Shown piece by piece: positions 12,488 to 24,095 of a stretch of DNA of 64,000 nt. Source of the stretch: Pisolithus tinctorius. Taxonomy: Eukaryota > Basidiomycota > Agaricomycetes > Boletales > Pisolithaceae. The number at the start of each line of letters is the position of its first letter. The stretch's first letter is position 1. The notes beneath the pieces are model-generated. The model was not told the origin of the DNA and did not search any database. It was given only the letters and a program-made list of their open reading frames with translations. Where the stretch lies: positions 1 to 64,000 of the forward strand of contig JANFAH010000057.1 in the NCBI GenBank assembly GCA_024663395.1. The letters are read 5' to 3'. Both the position numbers and the translations under genes were made by a program.

Positions 12488-14204
12488 CTAATCTAGGCGG
12501 CGGCGCTTTGTACCGCAATCATCCCGGGCATGCCCTTGATCCTTGACTGTCCGGCTGGCCCCGTATGGCGAACTAGGCGGTGACTGTCGTCTCCGAGAAC
12601 TCGGATTATAGTGCCTATCGTCACTATCTAGACGCCGAACTTTGCCTTTCTTTGTCGGGAGACGATCGTCCTCATTGTGATCACGATCACGCCTGGCACC
12701 TTGATGTCGCATGTCGGGTTGACTATTGGTCGCCAGTCCTCGCACAAAGCTTGGTGCCACGTTTTGGGGACAGTCTGCCAAAATAAATCTTAGTGAGAGT
12801 CGGAAGAGAAAATTTGCTCTCACCCTTTTTAAGATGTGGTCCGCCACACAGAAAACAGCCACCCCCATCTGTCGAAAAACCACCTGACCTGATCGAATCT
12901 ACCCCACCAAAACCACCGGCCCCTGCACTAGTATCTTGGTCAAGAAGATGCGTGTATTTGGTCCGGCTGCGCTTTCCGAAATTTTTCACTTGCATCACCT
13001 TGGGCAGCATCGATACGTCCACAGTAGACTCCGTAGCTTCCGTGTAGTCGTGTCTTTTGAGGATGTCATCATCCTGCGAAGTGGCATAAGGAATTGGGCT
13101 ACCGCGACTCCTAAATGAAGGCTCTCACCTGGTGGAATGCACCCTTATGCCAATATTTTTGGAGGAATTTCTGTTTTCCCTGTGGCTTCTCCTCCCTTGA
13201 CTTTTTCGCCCGCTCCAGATCCTCCTTCAGTCGCTGTTCCTCCGGTAGGGCGCGCCTCCGTTCGATCTCTTCCCTTTCCTCTTCCCGTCGGAGTTCCTCC
13301 TCCTTCTCCTGCCTGATCCTTCCAAGTTCCCGCAACCTCCACGCCTCAAACTCTCCCTCAGGGTCGATTCCATCAGTATCATCGACATCAGGAACGTTGT
13401 CTTCTTTCTCCCCTGCAAGTATGACACATAAGCGCATGGAACAAACCGGTGAAAAAGGGTCGTACTTTCTGCCAACTCTCGTTTGATGCTTTCCGCAACA
13501 AGGTCGTGACTTTCCTTCTTCCTCTCTTCCGCAGCCAGCTCCCGTCGCCGTTCCATCTCCTCCGCTTCTTGATTAATAGCATCTCTCTCTGCTATTGTGG
13601 TGCGTCCCCGTCTGTGATGCACGTTCGGTTAGTAAGTAGTCCGGACCGACGAACGAGCACCACGTACTTGGGTACAAAGACCGGTCTGAATATAAGCGCG
13701 GGTTTCTCATCCTCTGACTCTGATTCTTCGCTGGACTGAGAATAACTTGAGCATGATAGCAGAGTTCAACGACACAATGGTCACCTCTGATTCCTCTTCT
13801 TCTTCGATACTTTCCTCCTCGGACTCTTCTTCGACTACATTTTTTATGTATTCACGATGTAGAACATTGGTGACAAGAACCTACCCGACTCCACGCGATC
13901 AGCAACAATGACCTTTCCGTCGCGTGATATCTGAACGTCTTTGAGAGCTACGTTGATTTTTGCGCTCCTAACTACAGAGGTCTTGATTGGGAAGCTGTCG
14001 GGTTCGTTGTCCTCGTCGCCAACCTTTGAGGACTCATGCTCCCCGGCGACGGGCACATCCTGTTCTGCCTGTTGTTCCTCATCCGAGTCCGAGTCCGAGG
14101 CAATTTCAGCACCCCTTTGGTGCCCTGCCCTTCCAGTATCGCCCTGCCGCCTTCGCTGGGCCCTTGGCGTGCTTTCTGACCTGTGTTGCAAGGATAGTGG
14201 ACAT
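12488..14204 (-). CDS. MFAP1-like spliceosomal protein with zinc knuckle
   Basis: Spliceosome B-complex component (MFAP1/Spp381 family). In order: a basic N-terminus, Asp/Glu-rich repeats ([16 protein letters not shown]), the core RPVFVPK and [11 protein letters not shown], a long charged coiled coil, [30 protein letters not shown], a C-terminal [13 protein letters not shown] knuckle split by an intron, and an Arg/Ser-rich tail ending KRRRLD. ATG 14204 opens MSTILATQ and a basic stretch ending [14 protein letters not shown]. The frame then slips by one base at the C4 run 14112-14115: removing one base gives APKGAEIASD, the expected reading. Either an assembly error or a real mutation. All later exons join well. 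Confidence 0.85.
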
Positions 14205-14357
14205 GATCAGAGAAGATTGGGATTGAACGGCTGCGTACGTAAGCAATTGTGTTCATCAAAATACACTACGCAAGCTGCTACTATTAAGGAACGCTCCCGA
14301 CCGGAACCCTTCAAGGGTTCGCCTGCATGTGCAGTCACTCTGCACTCAAAAATGCTT

Positions 14358-15438
14358 TTAGCCGCTGTCAGCCATAACAGCCAGCATAAGGGTCTCTACT
14401 CGGCCCTTCCCCTTACACTCTTTCAGTAGCAGGTCATTGAGAACTTTGAATTGCGTTGGATCTATAAGCATCACCTAAGTTTTACAAACCGTCAGTGCTG
14501 GAAAACCAGTGATTCGTGCGGAAGAAGATACCATCTCCCAAATGTCATCGCGCTTCTCTGCTCGTTCAACGCGCTCTGCAGAAGATTCGATCTGCGGCTC
14601 AAGACGTTCGCCATCTGTGGAGGGGATGACAACTCGCACTCGCATCCGCGCACGTTGAATAGGTAGCTTCGAGCCAGCTTGGATCAGTCGCAAAGTCTCT
14701 GCCACCTAAGAAGTGTGAACCGAGTTTAGTTGCACGGCAGGCGGATAGGGGTAAATACTATATACCTGGCTTTTGGCGTTCTTGCCAACTTTCACACTCA
14801 CTCCGGCTTCCGTCATCGCCTTTTCGATCATACCGACCGGGTAGGGTCTCTGGGTAGCGGGGTCCACGCACTTCTCAGCAACCAGGGTTGCAATTTCTTT
14901 GCGCAAAGCTGTAAGGTCGTGCTCACGCTCTTTCTCGCCCACCTGAACTTCTCCTTTTTTCAATATCTGAGATGAAGGTAAACCATAGATCCCCAAACAA
15001 GTGATATTCACTTTACCTCCTTTACAACGTCATCGACGGATGAAGTCCCAAACGCTTTTTGGAGGTCATTGGACTTGGCCACTTCGCCTTTAGATACATT
15101 GGTGAATACGTTCGAAATTTGGAGAACATCATCTAAACTCGTCTCGCTGAAATTATTGTTAACCTCCGAGCGGGAATTGGAACACGGATGTCAGGCGTAC
15201 ACCCCGTTCCGCCATTCTTGTACTTTGTTCTTATAACATGCGATCTGGTAACCGATGTAAGGATTATCCACGCCTGAAACGTGGTATCATTATCACTTGC
15301 CTCAAATCGCTTTCCCCCTTTCTTCAGACGAACGACAGAAACGTTCGTAAGCCTGAACAACCGATATGTTTGACCGCGGAGTAAAAAGGTATGATATGGT
15401 ACTCACTTGATTTGATTTGACGGCTGTTGGATGGGCAT
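14358..15438 (-). CDS. SDO1: Ribosome maturation protein SBDS/Sdo1
   Basis: Releases Tif6/eIF6 from pre-60S subunits with the GTPase Efl1, in the cytoplasm. Several short introns; the first splits K-LTNVSVVRLKKGGKRFE, giving MPIQQPSNQIKLTNV as the N-terminus from ATG 15438. Recognisable pieces follow in order: an SBDS domain segment ending TSSVDDVVKE, then ILKKGEVQVGEKEREHDL, the central helical domain (LVAEKCVDPATQRPYPVGMIEKAM), RMRVRVVIPSTDGERL, and the C-terminal ferredoxin-like domain ending MLIDPTQFKVLNDLL...VMADSG. The 3' end lies about 150 bp from the MFAP1-like start, in tandem orientation. Family assignment is firm; exact inner splice sites are less so. Confidence 0.9.
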
Positions 15439-15710
15439 GGTAGCGATACAGATATGTCAATTATGAATACAGTCTTGAGAACGATACAACAAGTTATCTT
15501 TCGGTTTATGGCACTTGCCACTGGTGCACTGATGACTGGTGTCGATGTCAGACCTTCCTTGGCTGGTGCCGCAGAGTTACGTAAGCAACGCTATCATCCA
15601 AGTCCCCAAGGACGCCGTCGTAGTTTGACCATCGGTCGTGTCCCATTGATCCTCGCCCAGGCTTCAACCACGGGAAGTACATTTGAGCCACACAGCTGTG
15701 CCTCTGCGCA

Positions 15711-17392
15711 ATGAAAGGCCTAACCAAGGCGATCAAACGGTGAGTAACTTCCTCTTGCTCCAAGACAAATCGCGCGCAGCCTCCTGCGTTCGCCCCAATC
15801 TTCCGTGGCGGGTTTACTCGCGGTCTCTGACAATTTTTCGTCTAGAACACCACATTTCGTGACGTCAAAAACAGGCTTCTCGAAGAGTGAGCACGATTCT
15901 GTTGTCCTACCCCTGGACATCACCAAGTACGCTCTGCCTTAGCATCCTCCGATCCCGAGTTCGATGACCTCAATCGTCATTTCGCCGTTCTCGAGCAAGC
16001 CACAGAGAAGCTTTTGAAAGATACCAAAGCCTTCACGGAGGCAGTTAAAGGTAAGCTTCCTCCTAGTACCTATGTAAATCTCTTAGCTATGTCGTTCCTG
16101 TCAAAGCCCTCTTTACTTCTGCAAATGCCTTCGCAAACCACTTTAATTTCCTCTTCTCTCCGATTTCGGGCGAACTCAGCCTCGCGAGCAAGCACCCCTC
16201 CGCAACGGACACGATCAACAACACACCCGATTATGCCAAGTACATGGATGAACTTCGCACGACCCTATCTCCAGAACTTGAGTTAATTGACAGTCGCGTC
16301 GTCGGTCCCCTGAAGGAATTCCAGGGCGTGCTCAAGATCATTCGCAAGACAATTACCAAGCGCGATCACAAGCTTGTCGACTACGACAGGTTCAATAACT
16401 CACTCACCAAGCTCAGGGACAAGAAGGAAAAAAGCTTGAGTGATGAGAAGAACTTGTTCAAGCTGGAGCAGGACTATGAAATTGCCACGAACGAGTATGA
16501 TTATATCAACAATACTCTCAAACAAGACCTCCCAAGGTTCATGCAACTTGCGACTCATTTCATCGATCCTCTTTTCCACTCGTTTTATTACATGCAGTAA
16601 GTCAGCCTGCAACTCGTTCGGTCGATGCAGAGAATTGACCACCGGCGTGCATCCTCCTCCAGGCTTAACATCTATTATCTCTTTCTCGAGAAATTGAACA
16701 CATTTGCTGAGGGTAGATACGATGTCAGCACCGTCCCTGGGTCCCAAATCCAGTCGGAATACGAAAACAAGCGGACGGACGCGTGGAGCCAGATTGAAGA
16801 TCTTAATATTACGAAGAGAATTATCTCTACCTGTGCGTCGGCGTGCGTCTCTCTTTAGCCTACTGACCCCGTTTCAGCGAAACTCGTGCAAGCGAATCGA
16901 TCTGCGCCGACCTCATCCCTTGGTCGCGCTCCCAGCGTGATGACTACATCCAGCACAGCCAGCGCAGCTGCTCGCAGCATGCCATCATCGTCACATCCGG
17001 CACTTCCCCCATCATATGTCAAGAAGGCACCTCCGCCGCCACCTGGCCAGCAAGCCGCTCCTCCACCGCCATACACACCTTCCTCATCTGCCTCTAGCAA
17101 TGGTGCTAGCACTGCAGCAGCAACGAAGCGACCTCCGCCGCCGCCGCCACTGAAACCGAAACCCAAGCCAGAGCCCGAGTATGTTACTGCCTTGTATGAT
17201 TTTGATGCGCAGGTGAACTCTCTCTCGTCTTGCCGTACTGACCAATCTAATGCATCCCAGGCGGAGGGTGATCTGTCGTTCAAGACCGGCGATCGCATCG
17301 AAGTCATTGCCAAGACAGAAAGTCAGGAAGATTGGTGGACTGGTCGCCTCAATGGCGCGCAGGGTGTCTTTCCCGGCAATTATGTGCAGTGA
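15711..17392 (+). CDS. RVS167: BAR-SH3 protein Rvs167 (amphiphysin)
   Basis: Membrane-curving endocytic protein working with Rvs161 at actin patches. The start [20 protein letters not shown] comes from two joined exons, and a third begins [18 protein letters not shown]. The BAR domain continues across 16033-16860 ([44 protein letters not shown]). A Ser/Ala/Pro-rich linker has poly-Pro runs near 17030-17160. The C-terminal SH3 reads [37 protein letters not shown], ending at 17392. A 48-bp intron (17213-17260) inside the SH3 has no stop in frame, so unspliced mRNA would add 16 residues. Start chosen because MKGxxKAIxRTPH is the family N-terminus. Confidence 0.93.
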
Positions 17393-17516
17393 TCATTAAA
17401 GGGACCAAAGCAACTGTAACATTACATAAATTACAGGACGTCGGCACGGACAGAAATTTGCTAAGAACAACCGGACATAAGATTCTCGACTTTGACATAC
17501 TCTCTCTCGATCTTCG

Positions 17517-18616
17517 TTACAGGGCCAGAGTTTCTTTCACAGTCTTGAAGTGGAAGCCCGGAAATAATTTGTTTGCTGATCCCGCAAGCTTAGGATCGTC
17601 TTTGCCCACGGTGATGTCATAACCTGTGCTCATCGCGCCTTTCGCCGTATAAGCCTGCAACCATTCCCTGCCGTCTGCACGCGGAATATCCTTGGGAATG
17701 CTTTCGACAAATTCGACAGGCGCATCGTATAACTTGCTGAGTTCCCGCAACGTAGAGCGCTCGCCTTGAATACGCAGCTCAGCGTTGCTGAGTTGCTCAA
17801 TCGGAAGGGTTGTGAGGACATATGCAAGATATTCTATGTTGCGGCGCGGGCAGGATAAGTAAGATGAACGGGCAGAGCTTAGGTGCGGAGTTACCTCCGA
17901 CGTCAGGTATGGCAGTCAGAGAAAGGGGCTCATTTCCACTACCCTTGATTAGAAACTTTCCGGCCTCCGGCACACCAACCATGAACGGGAGGAATTCTTG
18001 ATACAGACCATCCTGTCCGGAGGACATTGTGTCAGCTGCGTGCATCTTTCCTTGCGCAGACATTATCTGTACGTACGTAGATGCGAGTGATAGGTGAGCC
18101 AATCGACTGCGCATAGGCTAACGACCACATGGGTCATTCACTCTGTCCATGACATCGATGGACAGGCACTCACCTGCAAGTTTATTCTTCTCCCCCAACA
18201 CTCCTTCTGTTGCGCCACTTGTCGGCATGCCGAACTCGGAAGGCACGAATAACTTTACCCCGGCTGCCTTGGCTGCGTCCGCTAACTTGTACTGTGCATT
18301 AAACCCATCTCCCGACAGCGTAGAGATGACAACATCAACCGCATTCTCTCGGAGAGCAGCTGTAAGTGCATCGTGGTTGAAATAGTCGACAGGAACAGCC
18401 TTAGCACCCTCCGGGAAGGTCTTCTTCGAAGACGGGCGAGTGAGAACAATGACTCGAGCATTCCTTGCGAGGAGAGACTATAAAAATGCGGATAATACGG
18501 GTTGAGCGGCAGGTGAATAGCTGAGAATTGGCAAAACTGTCTACCTTGACTATGGGCAGCCCTACTGTATTTCCTACCCCAGCGACCGCGAACGATTTCA
18601 AGGTATTGGTCGACAT
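17517..18616 (-). CDS. NmrA-like NAD(P)-binding reductase
   Basis: Atypical short-chain dehydrogenase of the NmrA/isoflavone-reductase-like group. The N-terminus MSTNTLKSFAVAGVGNTVG carries a GxGxxG-like nucleotide motif; after an intron the second strand reads LLARNARVIVLTRPSSKK, consistent with NADP(H) preference. Further pieces are DVVISTLSGDGFNAQYKLADAAKAAGVKLFVPSEFG, LYQEFLPFMVGVPEAGKF and a C-terminal exon ending FKTVKETLAL. Several short introns. Substrate cannot be told from sequence; such proteins are oxidoreductases or redox-sensing regulators. Its 3' end faces that of RVS167, 124 bp apart. Confidence 0.85.
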
Positions 18617-19053
18617 GATGAGGGTTCAGACGAGAGAGTGTCGCCTCTACGTCATTAGGTGAAGCCCCTCTTCACTTAAAACAATGATGCGGCGCAAGTT
18701 CGCATCTGCTTCGGCAACAGGCTACGCTCAACTTACTAAAGCTCGTATGAGAATGTCGTCGACGCGGCACGCGTCTGGAGGTAGAATATCATGGAACTCT
18801 ACGAGCACAGAAACATACGTGGAGAGGCGTGGACGAGGTCTCAGTACCATTACCCACGGTAATGACTCCAAGAAGGCAAACGTAAAATCGTTCCCCTACA
18901 TCAGACAAATGGCGATGCCACGTGAAATGACATATGCGTTTCTCAGATGTGACGTCATGGCTCCCCGACGTCTGCTTAAGAGCCTGAGTACTCGGTGCTG
19001 CTCCTCACGACTCGTAAAGGTGTTGGCATCTCGTTCTATCTATTACCTGTCGA
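18617..19053. other. Intergenic, divergent promoter region
   Basis: Lies between the NmrA-like start and the LEA-like start. A 168-codon plus-strand frame (18684-19190) overlaps the LEA-like first exon in another frame and shows no protein-like pattern, so it is not called. Confidence 0.4.
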
Positions 19054-19602
19054 ATGTTGCGAACGAAGCTACACGGCGTTGCACGGAGTGCGCGCGCTCT
19101 CCGACCAACCATTCTACATTCTTGCCAGATTCACGACACTCGCATAGCATCAAAAACAGTCACAGAGAAAGTTGCAGATGTTGCCGATAAGGTACCACCA
19201 TGTACGAATTATATCGAATTCTCACCGCTTACTCTCCCGTCGCGTCAGGTCAACATGAAAGTAGGGAAGGGTTTAGCATCCGCGATTGAAGCCGGCGAAA
19301 AGGCCACGGAAAAAACCAAAGAGACTCTGGGTAGGAGATAGAGATTTACGTCACTCTCGGATCCTTGCTCAATCGTTCCCGTTAGCAGCCTCGTCGGCAA
19401 AAGCAGAACGTGTATCACAGACCGCACAGGAGAAGGCTGAGAGTGCAAAGCAAACCGGACGTGAAAAGATTGAGAGCGTGAAGAAAATCACTGGAGAAGC
19501 AACTGAGGAAACCAAACGCAAGGCCAATGAGGTCGGTGATATATATCCCTGGAGATGTTGACATGACCTGGTTTATGACAGGCGGAAGGTAAAGCAAGCT
19601 AG
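19054..19602 (+). CDS. LEA-like mitochondrial helical protein
   Basis: Four exons: 19054-19191, 19249-19348 approximately, a third starting near 19388, and 19582-19602. The N-terminus MLRTKLHGVARSARALRP is basic and without acids, a likely matrix presequence. The rest is an 11-residue-like amphipathic repeat rich in Lys, Glu, Ala and Thr (AEKATEKTKET; QEKAESAKQTGREKIESVKK; EATEETKRKANEAEGKAS), typical of group-3 LEA proteins, which protect membranes and proteins under drying or stress. The first intron (57 bp) is stop-free in frame. A partial copy lies at 21484-22030. Function is inferred from composition only. Confidence 0.7.
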
Positions 19603-19989
19603 AAGTGGGGCATAGCTCCCCTCGATCGTAGCTAACCAGCGACGAATTGCCGTTCACCTGCGTTTGTGATATGACCGTTCGTCCGGAGGCTCGGTCGAAC
19701 GTTATGGTGACGTGTCTCCCAGTATGAATACCGTGCTTGTACTTTGGAGATTGATGTAGTCACTTTCCGCATCGTACTAGTATGGACAATATTGCTCACG
19801 AAGTGTTCTGCCAAAACACTTTATTACAGTAAAGTACCACCATGCGTGACCAGCCCAGCATCAGGTGAATTCACTGGCTCAGTTCAGAAGTTGGTGTCCG
19901 AGTGCAACACCACCAAAGTTGTGTCAAGCTCAGGAGACAAAGCCATGACATACCCCCCAATGTTTCCAAACACTTCTATACTAGACTAC

Positions 19990-20180
19990 ACCAGCTCTGC
20001 GCTCATCATATATGTCATCCTTCCGCCTCTGCAACACCGACCCATCTGCACAGCGGGTTAGACGAGCCCACCCAAAGAACGCGTCTCACCCAGGCCAGCG
20101 CCGGTTTTGCTACGATGTCACGCAGTGGTCAATTGACATATGTACGGACCCAGACAGCCTGTCGCGCTCACCATCGTCAT
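19990..20180 (+). pseudogene. LIP2 fragment
   Basis: Reads RTRLTQASAGFATMSRSGQL, matching RTRLTQIGADFATTSRGGQL in the intact LIP2 gene at 26648-27433, with a related stretch upstream (LQHRP...TAG). Frames are broken and both gene ends are missing. It opens the relic set 20.0-21.4 kb, whose order, LIP2-SDR-ATP11, mirrors the intact genes at 24.5-27.4 kb in reverse. Confidence 0.7.
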
Positions 20181-20199
20181 AGGCATTTCGACCTTTCAA

Positions 20200-20440
20200 T
20201 TGCTAATGTGGCTGTGATCGAAGAAACCATTTGTGGGGAAGACGACGCCCTCGACTGCACGGTCCCCCACGCGCCTCTCTTAAAAAATAGCAGCGGCGAG
20301 TTCGTCGTTGGTTCTGTCGGTGATGGTCAGATTGCACTTTGTCGGACGAGAATCGCTGTTGCGTTACAACAACTTTCAAGGAGTGGGTGAAAGCTCGTCC
20401 GCTGGTAACTTCTCTGAATCGTTGCACGATTGCAGGTCAG
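20200..20440 (+). pseudogene. SDR gene 3' fragment
   Basis: Matches the last third of the SDR-like gene at 25863-26522: EETICGEDDALDCTV against ETICREGDTIDWTIV, and EWVKARPLVTSL at the end. Frame lost between the two halves. Shares derived changes with the fragment at 32455-32690, so those two relics are closer to each other than to the intact gene. Confidence 0.75.
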
Positions 20441-20529
20441 TACTTATTATAATTATTAGCCTCCAAACTCTCTACCTGTACTATGTTGTAACCACCGATT
20501 GCTTCGACAGTTCTTGCCAATCGAAGTCG

Positions 20530-21480
20530 TCTGGTCTTTAGTGGAACCGCTTTAACAATCCTTCAGCAGCAGGATCATACGCTTCTACACCCTTCCTCTT
20601 ACCATATGTCGGTGTACCTATTGCCAGCAGTCGCACGTCTACTTCATTTAGCAAACAATGATCTGCAACGTCCCGTCTGGATTCCACATTTGTCATGGTA
20701 GCAGACAGCGTAATTTCTCCGCGGAGAGGAAGCAAATTTTGCGCGCAAGACAAATCGGTGTGGAAAGCCAAAATCAAGTAGGGCGTCACGAATGATGTAT
20801 TCTTGTAACGAAGTGGATGGCACGGTAGAGATCGGATGCAGAGCGTTGCTACCGGGCGTTGTAGGAACGGGTTGGAATGGATTTGGCTCTGTAGCGACTA
20901 GCGGATGGGTTGTGAAGGAGGGAGATGAAAATCCCATTGCAAATGGAAAAATTCATGTGCTGCTCAGACCCGTCGCCTGTCTCTGGTTTGATTTGCCTAG
21001 GGACCGGTAGAACAAAAGGACTTTTTTTTTGCACGGTTCATCATCGTACGCTTCGAGATCCAAGGACACGCAAATATCCGCGCTGTCCGTTCCTCCAGAG
21101 CCGGTGGGCGGTTTAAAGCGCAGATGGCCAGTAACTTGGCGACATTCAGGATGCAGGACGAAAGTAGTTAAGTACGAGAATAATACAAGTTAGGCAAGGA
21201 ACACGATTACAAGGCGCAGCAGGACGCAACCTGGTAACCGACCTCATGCAAGACTCACGAATTGTATGTGTCTTGATTGGAGAGCTATCCTTTCGTGGGC
21301 TAGGGAAATTCTTTGTCGTGGATTGGGCAATCCCGAGATCGGTTGCCGGGATGGTCCTGGAGTAAAATCGCCGCACAATGGCAGTATCGGCTTCCTCCTT
21401 ATGTCTGCGAAGAGATTCCTGGCGGGCCTGTACCTTCAGTTCATCAAGGGCTATACCTTGCTAATACGCTATGCCCATTC
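20530..21480 (-). pseudogene. ATP11 relic 1
   Basis: Minus-strand remains of ATP11, running from the exon ending PSPRKDSSPIK (about 21300) to the C-terminal part near 20540 (EVDVRLLAIGT; AEGLLKRFH). Several frameshifts and stops; no continuous frame. Base-level similarity to the relic at 32730-33980 is higher than to the working gene at 24551-25794, pointing to one decayed ancestor that was itself copied. Confidence 0.8.
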
Positions 21481-21483
21481 TGT

Positions 21484-22030
21484 TGGTAGGGAAGGATTTA
21501 GCATCCGCGATTGAAGGCCACGGAAAAAATCAAAGAGACTCTGGGTAGGAGATCAAGAATTATGTCACTCAGATCCTTACTCAATCGTTCCTGTTAGTAG
21601 GCGTGTCGGCAAGTGTAACACAGACCTTACAGGAGAAGGCTGAGGGTGCAAAGCAAACCGGACGTGAAAAGATTGAGAGCGTGAAGAGAACCCTGCAGAA
21701 GCAACTGAGGAAACCAAATGCAAGGCCAATGAGGTCGGTGATATATATCCCTGAAGATGTTGACATGACCTGGTTTATGACAGGCGGCAGGTAAAGCAAG
21801 CTAGAAGTGGGGCATAGCTCCCCTCGACCGTAGCTAACCAGCGACGAATTTCCGTCCACCTGCGTTTGTGTCATGACCGTTCGTCCGGAGGTCCGATCGA
21901 GCGTTGTGGTGTCTCCCAGTATGAATACCGTGCTTGTACTTCGGAGATTGATGTAGTCACTTTCCGCATCGTAGGTGATTGCTCACGAAGTGCTCTGCCA
22001 AAACGCTTAGTCATGTTTCTGTTCAACCCA
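21484..22030 (+). pseudogene. Partial direct duplicate of the LEA-like gene
   Basis: About 550 bp that align closely with 19255-19830, including exons 2-4, introns and 3' flank (TAAAGCAAGCTAGAAGTGGG is identical in both). It lacks exon 1 and its presequence, has lost bases near GAAGGCCACGG and in the second exon, and no longer reads in frame (the helical repeat survives as EKAEGAKQTGREKIESVK). Together with the intact gene it brackets the relic set at 20.0-21.5 kb. Confidence 0.8.
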
Positions 22031-22213
22031 TCAGGCGCAATGAAGTGAATTGGTGGTAGCCATTCATTTTGACCATGATGCTTTCAATTTCGCGTAAGTC
22101 CTACGTAATGTAGTGGTGACGATCAGCCCCCCTAAAGGTAAGTACCAGTAGGAATCAGAAGTTTGGCAAAGTCAAGGATAGTGCGTCCAATCCCTAGAAT
22201 TTTACCAACGCGA

Positions 22214-24095
22214 TTAACGCTCCTCCGGAGTAAGCTGCGGTTCGTCAACAACTCCAGTGTTCTTCTCGTAAATGATCTCGAGGGCGGGATCTTCCAACCG
22301 GAGGCGATATCCGTCCTTCTGGTGTTCTGGCAAGCCATCTTTACTACCGGCTGTAAACATCTCAGACGTAACCGAATCAGCCTTGTCATTGCCCAAGGCT
22401 GACCAGTCGTGGAAGTGTCTCCGGACTTCAATGTAATCGTTGGCGAACTCGCCGATCTGCAAGCAAGCAACTTAGCCACTCCAGCATTCTTCAACATTGT
22501 CACGAGACGGATACAACCCACCTCGACCTCATCCAGACCGGCCGACTCGCCCTCGGGTGTCGTCCTGAGATGTAAACCGGGTATCATGTCGATAGCTTTG
22601 GCAATAATAGCCGTCGCTACAAACGTATACACGCACGCCGCGAATGCGTAGTTAAACTGGATGTACAATTGCTTCCAGTTGTGATCGATCCAACCACCAG
22701 TAACGTTAGTGTTGACGCCATCAAGAGCAGTGATGGAGTGGGAGGCAAAAATGCCGTTAAAGAGAAGACCAATAATGCCGCCCACGGCGTGCTCAGCGAA
22801 GAGATCCAAGGCGTCGTCGATACCCAGAAGGAATTTCACTAGTTTGCGTGGGTTGTCAATATCAGCAATCGTCGAGGTTTCCGTGACTTACTCTTCGTTG
22901 CATAATTACACACTGCACCGGAAACAATGCCCATGATAACCGATGCCCACGGGTGTATGTAACCGGAAGCCGGTGTCGCAGCAACCAAACCAGCGATAGA
23001 ACCGGAACAAAATCCGACCATACTGTATTTGCGTTCCAATCTGTAGTCAATAAGACACCATACAATACCGCCAAATGCCGGGGCAAGCATGGAGTTCCAG
23101 ATTGCCATTATGGCACGAAGATTGGCACCAAAGGCGCTACCTCCATTGAAGCCGAGCCATCCAAACCAGAGGATGAAGGTACCGAGGTTCACCATGGCTA
23201 CGTTGTGTGGTCTGAAGTTAAGTAACTCCTTTTCATGCCGCCGACCGAGGATCCATGCATATGCAAGGCCTGCAACGCCGCTGCCGATCTCCACAGGGCC
23301 CCCACCTTTAAGTCGGGTGAGCAAACCAACTGTTCTCGGATTATGAATGGAAGTGCTCCGCACCTGCATAATCTAACACGCCCCACTTAAAACCCCAACC
23401 ATTAATATTCCAAGCCCAGCAAGCCAGTGGACAATAAACAAGGGTCATCCAGAAGAATGTAAATACCATGGCTGGAAGGACCCGACCGCGCTCCGCGATA
23501 CCTCCCACCAAAATCCCAATTGTTACACAGGCAAATTCCATCTGATAGAAGCTATAAAGCAAATCTGGAATGAGGGGCGAACCAGGAGAGGGATCGCCGA
23601 GCACGTTCAGCAGTCCAAAATTGGCAAGATTGCCAATGAAACCATTGGTGGCAGTGGGTGAGAAGGCGAGAGAGTATCCCCACAGGTACCACTGGAAGAT
23701 ACAGACGGCATTACTTGCAGAGACGGCCCATATCAGGGACAAAGCAGATTTTCTCCTCGAGAGACCGGAGTATAGGAAAGCTAGAATGGGATCAGGATAG
23801 TAAGGACATGGTAAATTAAAGTTGCGAACCTAAACCCGGTATCATGAAAGATACCATCGCGCCCGCGACGATGATAAACGAGACATCGCCACGGTCGAAT
23901 CTGGGGGAGATAGCAGAACAGATACGGGTGAGTTCTGACACAGGAGGCGTTGGCTCTCATTGGCTCACTGGCCGGAGTCCCCTGAAAGCAAGATAACGAG
24001 CGCGCAAATCAGGAAGCTGTTTATCTGGTGTATGGAACACTCGTGAACGTACTTTTCAGCAGCGAGAGTGTCGCAGAGAAGTCGCCGAACTTCAT
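22214..24095 (-). CDS. Ammonium transporter, Mep1/3 type, copy 1
   Basis: Plasma-membrane ammonium permease of the Amt/Mep/Rh family. ATG 24095 gives MKFGDFSATLSLLK, then a 13-nt exon (23969-23981), then FDRGDVSFIIVAGAMVSFMIPGL. Main membrane segments follow: FLYSGLSRRKSALSLIW, AVCIFQWYLWGYSLAFSP, RVLPAMVFTFFWMTLVYCP, the signature DYAGGGPVEIGSG, NVAMVNLGTFILWFGWLGFN and the rest. The residue after GGGPV is Glu, as in yeast Mep1/Mep3, not the first pore His of Mep2. The cytoplasmic tail ends LTPEER; the last exon is 22462-22214. Diverges from ATP11 across a 455-bp promoter. Nearly identical in structure to the copy at 34590-36444. Confidence 0.93.

Noticed and set aside
18684..19190. 168-codon plus-strand frame
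   Set aside because: Overlaps exon 1 of the LEA-like gene in another frame and has no motif.
22163..23346. Plus-strand frames across the first transporter
   Set aside because: Antisense shadows of conserved membrane segments; the same shadows occur in mirror image at 35339-36028.
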